From a virus: a stretch of DNA of 31,250 nt. The notes below the pieces were generated by a model. That model was not told where the DNA came from and did no database searches. It saw only the letters and a list, made by a program, of their open reading frames with translations. Below, piece by piece: positions 24,341 through 31,250 of this stretch. Each line of letters begins with the position of its first letter. Positions within the stretch are counted from its first letter, which is position 1. The position numbers and the translations under genes were made by a program. The DNA lies in IMG/VR virus record IMGVR_UViG_3300032240_000726, positions 1 through 31,250 of that record, one strand, 5' to 3'.

Positions 24341-27194
24341 CGATGTCCTCCGCTTTACGGCGAATCTTCATGACCTGTACCCGCATTGGTGGTCCTTTGG
24401 TCCGCGCCATCATATCCTTCTTGGTGTACTGCACCATGAACATGTCCTCCAGCCCACGCTTGAATGACGTGTAGCCGAAGCTCATCGAGGCGCAGTAGGC
24501 TTTGAACACCTGCTCTTCCACAAAGTAGTCAATGTAGCCCGGCGTCAACTCGTGCTCCACACGGCCCATCACCTTAGTACGAGCAGTCGACAAATCAATC
24601 TGACCACCGGAGCCCAGCTCGGCCAGTACACCGCCCTTGCTTGGCTTGATGACCACGAAGCTGCCGTAGTTGTCGCGGGTGAAAGCGTTGAGCACATCTT
24701 CAGCGTTGCGGGCGCTGATCTTCATGCTGGAACGCATGTTCTCGATGGCCTTTTTGAACGCGTTGATGATTGGGCGCAGAGGGATTTCGGCAATGCCTGC
24801 CTGCTTGAACACTACAGCGGCGCAGATCGCGGTTCCGATGCCTGCCATCCAGAAGCGCTCGTCGTTGGTTGCCTTGAACTCACCGTACATATTGGTCACC
24901 GCCTTGGTGACAAACTCAGGCCATTCGTCGAATCTGTCAACCAGCACCTGCGACAGCATGAACCCAGCGTGGCCGTAGTTGTGGGCCAAGGACTTGATGA
25001 TCTCGATCTCGTGGGCTTCCCACTCCAGCGGCTTGTCGAACACAAACTCGATCAGGCGGCGCAGCTCACCCTCGGATGAGTGCTGACGGCCACCGCTCAA
25101 GTAATCCACGATGTGCGTGTTCGATGACATCAAGCAGGTCGTCATCCATGTGGACAGGTTCAAGCGCTCCTTATTGGAGCCCGACTCCATACGCTCCTTG
25201 CCACGGCCCTCGGTCATGTCCAGTAAAAACTCTGGGAGCCACTCGAAGTCCTTGCGGTTCTTGGCGGTGATCTCATCGGTGATGAGCGGATGGCTGTTGA
25301 GCAGACCGAGGCGCTGCTGCATGGCAACGGGCGATGTGCTCTTGCCTGTCCGGTAATGGACGGGGTGCCCCCACACGGAGGCCGCAGCTTCGAGCGACAA
25401 CGACTTGCCTGTTCCCGACTCTGTGCTGGCGCAGTGGTAGGTCATGCCGTATATACCAGTGAAGCGCATGAACGGTGCGCCAGCACCAGCAAGGACAACG
25501 GCTAAGTGGCCCCACATCTTGCGGTGCACCAGCATGTTGATGAAGGCTTGCCAGTTCTCCAGCGTCCCCTTGGGTTCCGTGTGCATGGTGATGTTCTCAA
25601 GCCCCGGCATCGGGACTTTGATGGGCTCTTTGCCCTTGGAGAAGATACGTCCGGCATAGACGTACGAGTTGTCCGGTTGCCAGCCGTAGCTGTCAGGAAC
25701 TCTGATTGCGGGTTTATTCATACTGCACTCCTCTACACAGGCTCGAACGTATTCGGCCAAGTTTTTGTCATTACCTGCGCCAAAGGAAGCAACCACGTTC
25801 TGGCTGGCCAACGCTTTGGCGGTCTCGTCTTTGCTGACTACAGCTTTCTGCGGCATGGTGACATTGACTGCCCCTTCCGGTTTGAGCGCGATCATGTGGA
25901 CCGTGTGCTCATTGTTGCTGTTGAGGATGTCGACCACGAACAACTCGTAGGGCAGGAGCATGACCTGCTTCTTGGACTTGCCGCCTTCTTCGTCCTCGAC
26001 CATGCGCTCCATGAAGACGCCACCGTTCGCACCGTACGCGTACCCACGAGGGGGCACTGGACGCTGGACCTTGATGACTTCTTTTGGAGCGGCGTAGCCC
26101 TCACTCTGCACCTCAACCTCCAGCTCCTTGACGCTGACATCGACTTCAATCTCGCGGCCAAGGATCAGAGGGTTGGTGATCTTGCCCCAGTTCGGGCAGT
26201 TCGGGCAGACGCCGGGGTTCTCGCTGTCCATCTTGACGCAGGGGTATGGGCCTTTGATGTCGCGCAGCTTCTGGTTCATCCGGTCTGCATCGTAGGGGTG
26301 CATCTTGCTGAGCCAGACCGCAGCTTTCGCACCGTCTGTGCACACCTTGGTCCACGACAACAGACCGCGCCAGAGCGGCTCCATGCCCTCATCCTTTGCG
26401 TTCTCGGCGTAGTGCGCCAACTGAGAGCAGCCCTTGTCCTCTTTGGTCAGCAGCCAGATTTTCTTGAACGAAGTCTTGCTGTTCTCGAACAGCTTGACCG
26501 CTGTCGCACTGGTCGATGCCGCTGGCCTTGCCCCGGGTAGGTCGAGCTTCTCGACCACATCCGTTGCCTCGTAGACCGAACCCTTCAACTGTCCCCGCAC
26601 GATGGTTGCAAACGCATCGAAATCGAACAGGTCTCCGGTATTCAGTATGCGTACGGGGCGCGGCTCTGGGTACTTCTTCTTGAAGTTCATTGTGCCGGGC
26701 ACACGCAGAACACGGGCCGCATCGGCGGTGACGGTCATGTCGATCGCCATGTCTTGCTGGTGGCACAGGCGTTTGAAGTTCTCCGCCACGGGCTTCCATG
26801 TCTCGACAGGGAGCGCCTCCTTCAGGGGCCAGTAGCAGTGCAGACCACCGCCAGAGTTGACAATCCACGGCGTGCCCAGCTCACCAAGACCTGTGTTTTC
26901 CAGAAAGGCGTTGAGCGCTTGCGCTGCGTCCTTCTTCGATGCGTAGCCGTCCATGTCAATGAACAGCGATTTGATGTACTGCGCGTTGGCTGCGGTGCGT
27001 TTATCTTCCGGTCCGAACGTGGACATGGCGTAGTACACGCAGTCCCTGTTCCTCAACATCCGCGCAACTGCACCCTGCGTCTCTTCGAGCGTGTTCGTAA
27101 ACACCTGCTCTTTCCTTGACGTGAACTCTGCTACGCAGTACCGCCCATATTCGGGCGACGGCAGCACAGCCGCTAAAAAATCAAGCGGTTCCAT
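24300..27194 (-). CDS. Primase-helicase: AEP/PrimPol-like primase fused to DUF927-like ATPase
   Basis: A 964-aa replication protein; AAGGA lies 5 nt before ATG. The N-terminal primase resembles archaeo-eukaryotic primases: LFIDMDGY (Asp80, Asp82), SGGGLHCYW (His119), Asp152 in MAIDMTV, and RVLRVPGTMNFKK with Arg164. Cys319, Cys330 and Cys333 (CPNCPNWG) may bind zinc with a fourth ligand. The second half is a P-loop helicase of DUF927 type: Walker A ESGTGKS with Lys597, Walker B-like LITDEIT (Asp640, Glu641), and a downstream MSSNTHIVDYLSGG sensor-like segment. It should unwind DNA and lay primers at the phage fork; reactions are inferred from the domains. It is the last long gene of the leftward unit, after the 63-aa gene (14-nt gap), and overlaps the 68-aa gene at its 3' end. 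Confidence 0.88.
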   Translation of the reverse strand: MEPLDFLAAVLPSPEYGRYCVAEFTSRKEQVFTNTLEETQGAVARMLRNRDCVYYAMSTFGPEDKRTAANAQYIKSLFIDMDGYASKKDAAQALNAFLENTGLGELGTPWIVNSGGGLHCYWPLKEALPVETWKPVAENFKRLCHQQDMAIDMTVTADAARVLRVPGTMNFKKKYPEPRPVRILNTGDLFDFDAFATIVRGQLKGSVYEATDVVEKLDLPGARPAASTSATAVKLFENSKTSFKKIWLLTKEDKGCSQLAHYAENAKDEGMEPLWRGLLSWTKVCTDGAKAAVWLSKMHPYDADRMNQKLRDIKGPYPCVKMDSENPGVCPNCPNWGKITNPLILGREIEVDVSVKELEVEVQSEGYAAPKEVIKVQRPVPPRGYAYGANGGVFMERMVEDEEGGKSKKQVMLLPYELFVVDILNSNNEHTVHMIALKPEGAVNVTMPQKAVVSKDETAKALASQNVVASFGAGNDKNLAEYVRACVEECSMNKPAIRVPDSYGWQPDNSYVYAGRIFSKGKEPIKVPMPGLENITMHTEPKGTLENWQAFINMLVHRKMWGHLAVVLAGAGAPFMRFTGIYGMTYHCASTESGTGKSLSLEAAASVWGHPVHYRTGKSTSPVAMQQRLGLLNSHPLITDEITAKNRKDFEWLPEFLLDMTEGRGKERMESGSNKERLNLSTWMTTCLMSSNTHIVDYLSGGRQHSSEGELRRLIEFVFDKPLEWEAHEIEIIKSLAHNYGHAGFMLSQVLVDRFDEWPEFVTKAVTNMYGEFKATNDERFWMAGIGTAICAAVVFKQAGIAEIPLRPIINAFKKAIENMRSSMKISARNAEDVLNAFTRDNYGSFVVIKPSKGGVLAELGSGGQIDLSTARTKVMGRVEHELTPGYIDYFVEEQVFKAYCASMSFGYTSFKRGLEDMFMVQYTKKDMMARTKGPPMRVQVMKIRRKAEDIGEDILSPIPVAED
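24346..24351 (-). promoter_or_regulatory. Ribosome binding site deciding the GTG start of the 68-aa gene
   Basis: The - strand reads GGAGGA, then CATCG, then GTG. This is a full match to the anti-SD core at good spacing, inside the 3' end of the primase-helicase gene, and it is the main evidence for translation of the overlapping 68-aa gene. Confidence 0.7.
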
Positions 27195-27208
27195 TACGAT
27201 CCTTGGGT

Positions 27209-27400
27209 TTAATTGTGCAGGAACAGGTCGAGTTGTCGCGGGTCTTGCGCAGGGTGTTCGTGTTCGGGCGCGAGTAAGGTGATACGGCGCAGCAGTTCAA
27301 TCTGCCAGTCCTTGGGCAGGCCGTCTTCGTCTTGAATGAAGTCAGCGCAAAAGCGGATCAGCTCCTGCGTACTCAAGGTTCGAGGTTGTATTCTTGACAT
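27209..27400 (-). CDS. Small protein between regulator and primase-helicase, 63 aa
   Basis: A 63-aa acidic/helical protein beginning MSRIQPRTLSTQELIRFCAD and ending LDLFLHN. An in-frame ATG four codons earlier (27412) would consume the ribosome site GGAGAA as coding sequence, so the ATG at 27400 is preferred. It overlaps the end of the helix-turn-helix gene by 28 nt, which suggests translational coupling, and its stop is 14 nt before the primase-helicase start. No domain is recognised. The helix ELIRFCADFIQDEDGLPKDW and a following amphipathic segment suggest a compact helical fold, perhaps an adaptor of the replication machinery; this is context only. Confidence 0.65.
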   Translation of the reverse strand: MSRIQPRTLSTQELIRFCADFIQDEDGLPKDWQIELLRRITLLAPEHEHPAQDPRQLDLFLHN

Positions 27401-27651
27401 ATTCTTCTCCATGCTGTGTCTGCATCCCGTGAGGTCTGCATTATTTTTGTAAGGAACTCGACGCGGTTACGGTAAGCCACGAACACCTCAGTGCCAGTGA
27501 ACCAGTTGTAAACGGTCTGTCGTGATACGCCCAATGCACGGGCGATCTTGGTGACGGGGAAGTCGAGGTGGATAGCCCACCGCCCAAGCTGGTTGCCCAG
27601 AGACTTGGGGGTCTTCGCTACGTCATCAATGATTTTTTGTGAATAGGCCAT
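27373..27651 (-). CDS. Helix-turn-helix DNA-binding protein, probable phage regulator
   Basis: A 92-aa protein. Residues 32-52 (PVTKIARALGVSRQTVYNWF) are a clear helix-turn-helix with the recognition helix SRQTVYNWF, of the Cro/XRE or IS-type kind. The C-terminal part (FLTKIMQTSRDADTAWRRIC) is helical and may dimerise. The ATG at 27651 lacks a good SD: the upstream sequence is C-rich with CTATACCACT before ATG. Translation may therefore be inefficient, or the message nearly leaderless. It follows the only sizeable gap in the right arm (27652-27760), a natural place for its own promoter or operator. It probably regulates the downstream genes, including primase-helicase, but a replication-origin-binding role is possible. 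Confidence 0.8.
   Translation of the reverse strand: MAYSQKIIDDVAKTPKSLGNQLGRWAIHLDFPVTKIARALGVSRQTVYNWFTGTEVFVAYRNRVEFLTKIMQTSRDADTAWRRICQEYNLEP
27405..27410 (-). promoter_or_regulatory. Ribosome binding site deciding the start of the 63-aa gene
   Basis: The - strand reads GGAGAA, GAAT, ATG. This supports the start at 27400 rather than the in-frame ATG at 27412, which overlaps the ribosome site itself. Confidence 0.6.
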
Positions 27652-27760
27652 AGTGGTATAGGTGGGGGCTTCGATTTGGTCTTTGACAAGGCAAGATGGA
27701 AAGCCAGAAAAACTCTTGCATCGACATCCTCGAACGCTGGCTTAACAGCCCCCGATTCGT
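27652..27760. other. 109-nt non-coding gap before the helix-turn-helix gene
   Basis: This is the longest stretch of the right arm without a convincing gene. On the - strand it contains TTGTCA and, 23 nt later, TATACC: elements of promoter type but too far apart for a standard sigma-70 site. A 27-codon frame begins within it with GAGG upstream but looks incidental. No strong inverted repeat is seen. A promoter or operator for the regulator gene may lie here; the sequence does not prove it. Confidence 0.35.
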
Positions 27761-27994
27761 TTATGGGTTTGCGGCGTCAACGAAGCCGTGCTCACCGCGC
27801 AGCCACAACATCTTGTCAACGCATTTGGCTCCCCGCGTCAACAACTCGTCTCGGGTGAAACGGTTTTGGTTATGTCGCGGGTAACCCGGTCCAACAAAAA
27901 TGTTCTTGTTGCGGTAGTGCGGCACGTAGGTGATGCCGTTCTTTACGAAAGCCATTTGGCTGTCGCGTGGTGTGGATTCAGGAGAGCGTGCCAT
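27761..27994 (-). CDS. Small unknown protein, 77 aa
   Basis: A 77-aa protein whose ATG overlaps the stop of the preceding gene by one base (TAATG), so translation is probably coupled; no strong SD is seen. It reads NGITYVPHYRNKNIFVGPGY then PRHNQNRFTRDELLTRGAKC, with a basic, aromatic centre, one Cys near the C-terminus and another absent, and no membrane segment. An internal Met at residue 14 is an alternative start but has no ribosome site either. I do not recognise a family. It lies between the proposed ssDNA-binding protein and the regulator gap, so it is the last gene of that coupled set. Confidence 0.6.
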   Translation of the reverse strand: MARSPESTPRDSQMAFVKNGITYVPHYRNKNIFVGPGYPRHNQNRFTRDELLTRGAKCVDKMLWLRGEHGFVDAANP

Positions 27995-28962
27995 TATTCG
28001 TCATCCCAATCAGAAACGATGTCGGCCAGCTTGGACTTCTTCGCTGGAATGGCGGTTGGCTTGGGTGCCGCAGCTTGGCGCACTTCTGGCTCGTCAGCTT
28101 CTTCCTCTACCACTGGCTCGGGCTTGGCCTTGGCCTTTTTTGGCTTGGGTGCTTCGGCTTCTTCCTCGGCCATCAGCTCACCCATGGGGCGCGTGCCTTC
28201 CAGCTTCAGCGGGGCAACAGGAGCCACCACGCCATCCGTAGCCGCAGGGGTAGCCGACACTGCCTTGGCAGCATCGCTGGAGTGCGCCTGATCTTGCGCT
28301 GCCACGTACTCGTCGTCGGTCAACCAGCGTGCAGCTTCAAACACCAGCTTGGGCGACTCGGCCTTGGTGTCGAACTTCATACGGGTCACGATGGTGTCGA
28401 GGTTCACAGGAGGAGTCTGCGCTGCCATGTAACGAGCGTACGCTTGCAGTGGGCGCTTGCCGCCTTCTTCCTTACCGAAGATGGACGTGGCTGGCAGGGT
28501 GACCTGCAACACATCGCCTTCAGGGTTGTTGGCCAAGACCACAGCGAGGCGCTGTTGGTAACGGCAAGCACGAGTCTGGCCATTGCCTGAACCTGCGATG
28601 TTCTGTGGGCACTGGGCGCAGCTTGACGACTGCTTGTTCTTCACGCCTGCATCAGGCTTCTCACCGTCAGTGGATGTGCAGTCAGGTGCGGCAGCAGCAG
28701 CGTCCTTGTCGTAAGCACCAGCGTAAAAAATACGGCTGACCTTGGGCGCAGCCTTGACGATGATGACGTCCAGATATCGCTCGTCGATTGCAGCGATCTC
28801 CTTGCCGCCAGACAACAGACGGAACACACCGCCTTTGATCGAGACACGCTTGAGGCCAGAAGGAGCAGCACCGCCAGCCAGAGCCAGTGTGGTTGCAGAC
28901 AGCTCAGCATTGCGTGCGAAAGCGGGGACTTGGGAAGGGTTAAAAAGGGTTACGTTGCTCAT
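27994..28962 (-). CDS. Zinc-cluster protein with acidic tail, candidate phage ssDNA-binding protein
   Basis: A 322-aa protein starting MSNVTLFNPSQVPAFARNAE at 28962, 7 nt after the preceding stop, with a weak GAGAAA site. A longer in-frame start at 29097 would add 45 low-quality residues over the previous gene and is rejected. Cys95, Cys115, Cys118 and Cys133 (SSCAQCPQN, RACRYQQRL) form a Cys4 zinc-ribbon-like cluster between beta-rich halves; VLQVTLPATSIFG and PLQAYARYMA follow. Residues about 245-300 are a Lys/Glu/Pro/Ala linker, and the chain ends KLADIVSDWDDE, an acidic tip like those of ssDNA-binding proteins that recruit replication partners. I recall this layout in phage proteins annotated as hypothetical. 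Location among helicase and primase supports an SSB role, which remains inference. Confidence 0.75.
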   Translation of the reverse strand: MSNVTLFNPSQVPAFARNAELSATTLALAGGAAPSGLKRVSIKGGVFRLLSGGKEIAAIDERYLDVIIVKAAPKVSRIFYAGAYDKDAAAAAPDCTSTDGEKPDAGVKNKQSSSCAQCPQNIAGSGNGQTRACRYQQRLAVVLANNPEGDVLQVTLPATSIFGKEEGGKRPLQAYARYMAAQTPPVNLDTIVTRMKFDTKAESPKLVFEAARWLTDDEYVAAQDQAHSSDAAKAVSATPAATDGVVAPVAPLKLEGTRPMGELMAEEEAEAPKPKKAKAKPEPVVEEEADEPEVRQAAAPKPTAIPAKKSKLADIVSDWDDE

Positions 28963-28969
28963 GATTTTC

Positions 28970-29371
28970 TCAGGTTGGTTTACGGACAGAGATGTCGTAC
29001 TCGGACGACGAATTGAGACCCGGAGGCATGATGCCGGGGTTTTCTTCCAAGAACTGCGCCATGTTGGTCTGCGCGATGCGCTTCTCCAGCAGCTCAAGAG
29101 CTGCGTGTTCCAGCACGAACTTCTTGAATTCGTCCCAGTCTTGGGTGGAGTAACGCGTCTTCACAGACAGCACCACAGTGCCCTCTGGAGTTCGTACAGA
29201 TGTGACGCCCATCGTCTTCATCTGGTCTTTCATTGCGTTGCTGATCTCAGCTTGCTGGGCCTTGAGCACTTCCACTTGCGTGTCGTACTCTTGTGTCAGC
29301 TCACTGATCTTGCCGCGCAGCTTGCGGTAAATTTTCGCCAGTTTATCCAGCGGTATCGCTTCATCACTCAT
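28970..29371 (-). CDS. Conserved phage protein of the replication block, 133 aa
   Basis: A 133-aa protein with a strong site GGAGAAG 3 nt before ATG. Residues about 9-50 are a charged coiled coil (LAKIYRKLRGKISELTQEYD), followed by MKTMGVTSVRTPEGTVVLSV, then KTRYSTQDWDEFKKFVLEH and LLEKRIAQTNMAQFLEENPG, ending PPGLNSSSEYDISVRKPT. Proteins with the same T-x-G-V-x-S-V-R-T-x-x-G-T-V...L-L-E-x-R-I-x-Q-x-N-M order are frequent in phage replication blocks (recalled), with no known biochemical role. It lies between the SNF2 helicase and the proposed ssDNA-binding protein. A DNA-transaction accessory role is likely from context; the sequence has no catalytic motif. Confidence 0.82.
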   Translation of the reverse strand: MSDEAIPLDKLAKIYRKLRGKISELTQEYDTQVEVLKAQQAEISNAMKDQMKTMGVTSVRTPEGTVVLSVKTRYSTQDWDEFKKFVLEHAALELLEKRIAQTNMAQFLEENPGIMPPGLNSSSEYDISVRKPT

Positions 29372-29405
29372 CTACTTCTCCTGTTATGTTTGTCTAAGGT
29401 TGGAC

Positions 29406-29433
29406 AGTCTACACGGGTTTTCTGGGTTTGCAA
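29406..29433 (-). promoter_or_regulatory. Possible sigma-70-type promoter before the 133-aa gene
   Basis: On the - strand TTGCAA (29433-29428) and TAGACT (29411-29406) are separated by 16 nt, each matching four of six consensus bases. They lie in the 70-nt gap between the helicase stop and the 133-aa gene. The match is modest and could be chance; the gene may simply be transcribed through from upstream. Confidence 0.25.
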
Positions 29434-29441
29434 ACTCCTTT

Positions 29442-31004
29442 TTAAGATTTAATTTCGATGTCGAACATCTCGGTCAGCAAAGAGTTGTCGGTCACCTTTG
29501 CGGCCAAGGCCTTGAACATACGCTTCTCGATCGGGCTACCTTCGATGTGTATGACAGTAACTTTCTCTGCGGTCTGACCCTTGCGGTCGGCTCGGGCGCA
29601 GCACTGGATGTACTGCTCAACACTCATCAACGGGCCGTAGAACACCACCGTATCGGCAGCGGTCAGGGTAATCCCGTGGGCAGAAGCGGCAGGCTGCATG
29701 ACCAAGACACGGGGTTGCGCCTCAATCTGGAATCTGTTAATGGTCTGGCCGCGTTTGCTTGGGGAGATGTCGCCATGGATACACTCGTTGGTGATTCCCT
29801 TCTTGGTCAGGTAGTTGCTGATCGTGTCGATTGTGCTCCTGAACAGGGCGAAGATGATGACCTTGCGGTCGGTCTCCTCCAGTATCTCTTCGAGCACCGC
29901 CAAGCGGGGCGCAGAGTCGAACTCCACCACTTCCTTGTCGTCCGTGTACGCCGCACCGCAACTGATCTGCAAGAGCTTGCTCACGCCAGCAGCGGCATTG
30001 ACCGCCGTGATGGTCTCTCCAGCCGCCTGCACCAGCATGCGCTCCTTGAGCAGGTCGTAGTACTTCTTCTGCTGCGGGGTCAGGGCCACCTCGCGGGTCA
30101 TGGTAATGACGGGCGGCAGGTCAAGGCATTGGTCTTTGGTGAACCGGATGGCTGGCTGCAACGCTTCGTACACCTTGTCCTTGGCGTCTGCCTTGGGTGC
30201 CCACTTGAACACCGTCACTTTGTTCATCACCAGATCACGCCACGCTGTGAAGAACTTGGGCACACCATCGGGGTTGACCAGCTTGGCCAAGCCGTACGCA
30301 TCCACAGGAGACTGCGATGCAGGGGTGCCCGTCATCATCCACAGGTAGGTGTTGGGTGTCAGGATGGAGTTGAGCGCTTTCCAGCGCCGTGTGGTGGGCG
30401 TCTTGTAGGCGTTGGCCTCGTCAACAATCACCAGATCAAACCGTCCGTCAGCCTTGACTTCTTCTGCGATGAGGTTGAGCCCTTCGTAGTTGGTGATGAC
30501 GATCTCGTAGTCATGCTGGATCATCTCGATGCGCCGAGCAGCCTGCGGATGGTGCGCGATAACGGCAGACCTGTGAATGATGCTGCTGTTGATGTCCCCC
30601 ATCCATGCGCTGTGCATGATCGACAGAGGGCACAGGATCAGCACACGCCTGACTTTGCCCAAGCTCATCAGGTAGTCTGCTGCCCACAGAGCGGAGAGCG
30701 TCTTGCCTGTGCCCGGTTCGCTGAACACGAATGCCCTGCGGTACATCGTGAGGAACGCCCCTGTCTCCATCTGGTGTGCCATGGGCTTGTACCTGCCGGG
30801 CCAGTCGTAGCGCCGAGTGATGGGCGAGGGTACGTTCTTTACGCCTAGATTACGCAGCACACGCGCTTCATCGAGCCCCCAGTAAACTGCAACAGACGCC
30901 GAGCCATCGCTGTGTGTTTCAACAACTTTGTGCTTGGGAATGATGCTGTACTTGTGAGGGTTCCGTGTGCGTAGTATGAGTGCCTTGTCGTCAACAATTT
31001 CCAC
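29442..31004 (-). CDS. SNF2-like superfamily 2 DNA helicase/ATPase
   Basis: A 520-aa protein with GTG at 31004 and GGAGAAG 3 nt upstream. Helicase motifs are complete: Gln78 (KPMAHQMETG) before motif I SEPGTGKT (Lys101), motif Ia VLILCPLSIMHSAW, motif II VDEAN (Asp195, Glu196), motif III MMTGTPAS (225-228), motif IV KVIIFALFRS (381-390), motif V-like ASAHGITLTAAD (441-451) and motif VI QCCARADRKGQ (467-477) with arginine fingers. Residues 1-60 are a small N-terminal strand-rich lobe. Length fits the minimal phage SNF2-like helicases. These enzymes use ATP to move on or remodel double-stranded DNA; here it may help replication or recombination. It follows the HNH nuclease gene by 12 nt in the same direction. 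Confidence 0.92.
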   Translation of the reverse strand: MEIVDDKALILRTRNPHKYSIIPKHKVVETHSDGSASVAVYWGLDEARVLRNLGVKNVPSPITRRYDWPGRYKPMAHQMETGAFLTMYRRAFVFSEPGTGKTLSALWAADYLMSLGKVRRVLILCPLSIMHSAWMGDINSSIIHRSAVIAHHPQAARRIEMIQHDYEIVITNYEGLNLIAEEVKADGRFDLVIVDEANAYKTPTTRRWKALNSILTPNTYLWMMTGTPASQSPVDAYGLAKLVNPDGVPKFFTAWRDLVMNKVTVFKWAPKADAKDKVYEALQPAIRFTKDQCLDLPPVITMTREVALTPQQKKYYDLLKERMLVQAAGETITAVNAAAGVSKLLQISCGAAYTDDKEVVEFDSAPRLAVLEEILEETDRKVIIFALFRSTIDTISNYLTKKGITNECIHGDISPSKRGQTINRFQIEAQPRVLVMQPAASAHGITLTAADTVVFYGPLMSVEQYIQCCARADRKGQTAEKVTVIHIEGSPIEKRMFKALAAKVTDNSLLTEMFDIEIKS

Positions 31005-31016
31005 TTGCTTCTCCGA

Positions 31017-31250
31017 TTATTTTTTTGAGCTGGCGCGGTTCTTTGCCACGCTTCGCATCCGCAGATTACCTTTGGCCGATGTGCCGCCACTCTTGAGTGG
31101 CTTGATGTGATCGACATCCATGCCGTCACCTTTGCTTGCCTGCCCAGACTTCTCCATCACGCGGCGGGCCTTGACTCGCTCTGCTCGGTTGGCAATCTGT
31201 TCGGGCTTGCCGTGGTAGTCGGCGTACTCTTTCTTGTAGTCACGCTTGCT
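31017..31250 (-). CDS. HNH endonuclease-like protein, C-terminal part (5' end outside window)
   Basis: The - strand is open from the window edge to TAA at 31019-31017, giving 77 residues. They include KKEYADYHGKPEQIANRAER, then MDVDHIKPLKSGGTSAKGNL and a final Asn in KNRASSKK. The D-V-D-H-I-x-P-L...G-x-x-x-x-x-N-L-R...N pattern is the beta-beta-alpha metal site of HNH nucleases, with His48 of the visible part as the likely catalytic residue (count from the window edge). Such small nucleases cut DNA and can act in replication, packaging or homing. Its stop lies 12 nt before the helicase start, so it heads the visible leftward unit. The missing 5' end means total length is unknown. Confidence 0.85.
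   Translation of the reverse strand, partial: SKRDYKKEYADYHGKPEQIANRAERVKARRVMEKSGQASKGDGMDVDHIKPLKSGGTSAKGNLRMRSVAKNRASSKK

Noticed and set aside
25506-26540. 344-codon open frame on the + strand opposite the primase-helicase
   Set aside because: It lies wholly antisense to a gene with clear primase and Walker motifs and has no ribosome site or recognisable domain.
27788-28291. 167-codon + strand frame with a Ser/Gly/Ala-rich hydrophobic region
   Set aside because: It is antisense to the zinc-cluster protein and the 77-aa gene; the composition mirrors the Lys/Glu/Pro/Ala linker of that protein.
28963-29097. 45-residue N-terminal extension of the zinc-cluster protein
   Set aside because: It lies within the coding sequence of the 133-aa gene, is Arg/Ser-rich shadow-like sequence, and the internal ATG at 28962 is 7 nt after that gene's stop.
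29400-30848. 482-codon open frame on the + strand opposite the SNF2 helicase
   Set aside because: The opposite strand has a full set of helicase motifs; the + frame has no domain, is rich in His/Leu/Arg/Val as expected of an antisense shadow, and begins inside the helicase 3' region.
1-31250. tRNA, rRNA, integrase, transposase or attachment site
   Set aside because: None was recognised on reading either strand; a covariance-model search would be needed to exclude a tRNA formally.

Overview
The window is part of a tailed bacteriophage genome (or a prophage-like contig). It has a tail fibre with a self-cleaving chaperone domain, a holin/endolysin lysis cassette, very large virion proteins and a compact phage replication block. 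No bacterial housekeeping gene, rRNA, tRNA, CRISPR array, insertion sequence or integrase was recognised. Lipoprotein and lysis genes suited to a cell with an outer membrane, GC content around 50-60% and general resemblance to freshwater metagenomic phages suggest a Gram-negative host, perhaps a freshwater betaproteobacterium. Host and short-tailed (podovirus-like) morphology are inferences. Terminase, portal, capsid and DNA polymerase are not in the window.

Left arm (1-24177, all + strand, tightly packed, many ATGA or 1-nt overlaps): the end of an upstream gene; a 1159-aa fibre made of about 48 short beta-roll repeats ending in a Peptidase_S74 chaperone; two small conserved phage proteins; a lysis block of membrane proteins, lipoprotein, GTA-type holin and GH108 muramidase (4178-6156); a tail-hub/stabilisation-like protein; a small virion-type protein; then four large genes likely to encode internal or ejected virion proteins. 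These are a glycine-zipper protein, a Gln-rich protein, a lytic transglycosylase and a 2956-aa polyvalent protein. The polyvalent protein carries an HExxH metallopeptidase-like motif, an AT-rich WCTG/leucine-rich insert and an LPD38-like C-terminus. The first three share ADGG/AGGG motifs.

Right arm (24134-31250, all - strand, convergent with the left arm): in transcription order, an HNH nuclease (5' end outside the window), an SNF2-type helicase, a conserved 133-aa protein, a zinc-cluster protein with an acidic tail that may be the phage ssDNA-binding protein, a 77-aa unknown, a 109-nt gap, a helix-turn-helix protein, a 63-aa unknown, a primase-helicase (AEP-type primase joined to a DUF927-like ATPase), and a 68-aa gene that overlaps the 3' ends of both arms. 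A perfect 11-bp hairpin at the convergence is the best terminator candidate.

Inferred programme: the right arm makes replication and regulatory proteins early; the left arm makes virion and lysis proteins late. The virion would carry a peptidoglycan transglycosylase and the giant protein for entry, while holin and muramidase serve exit.
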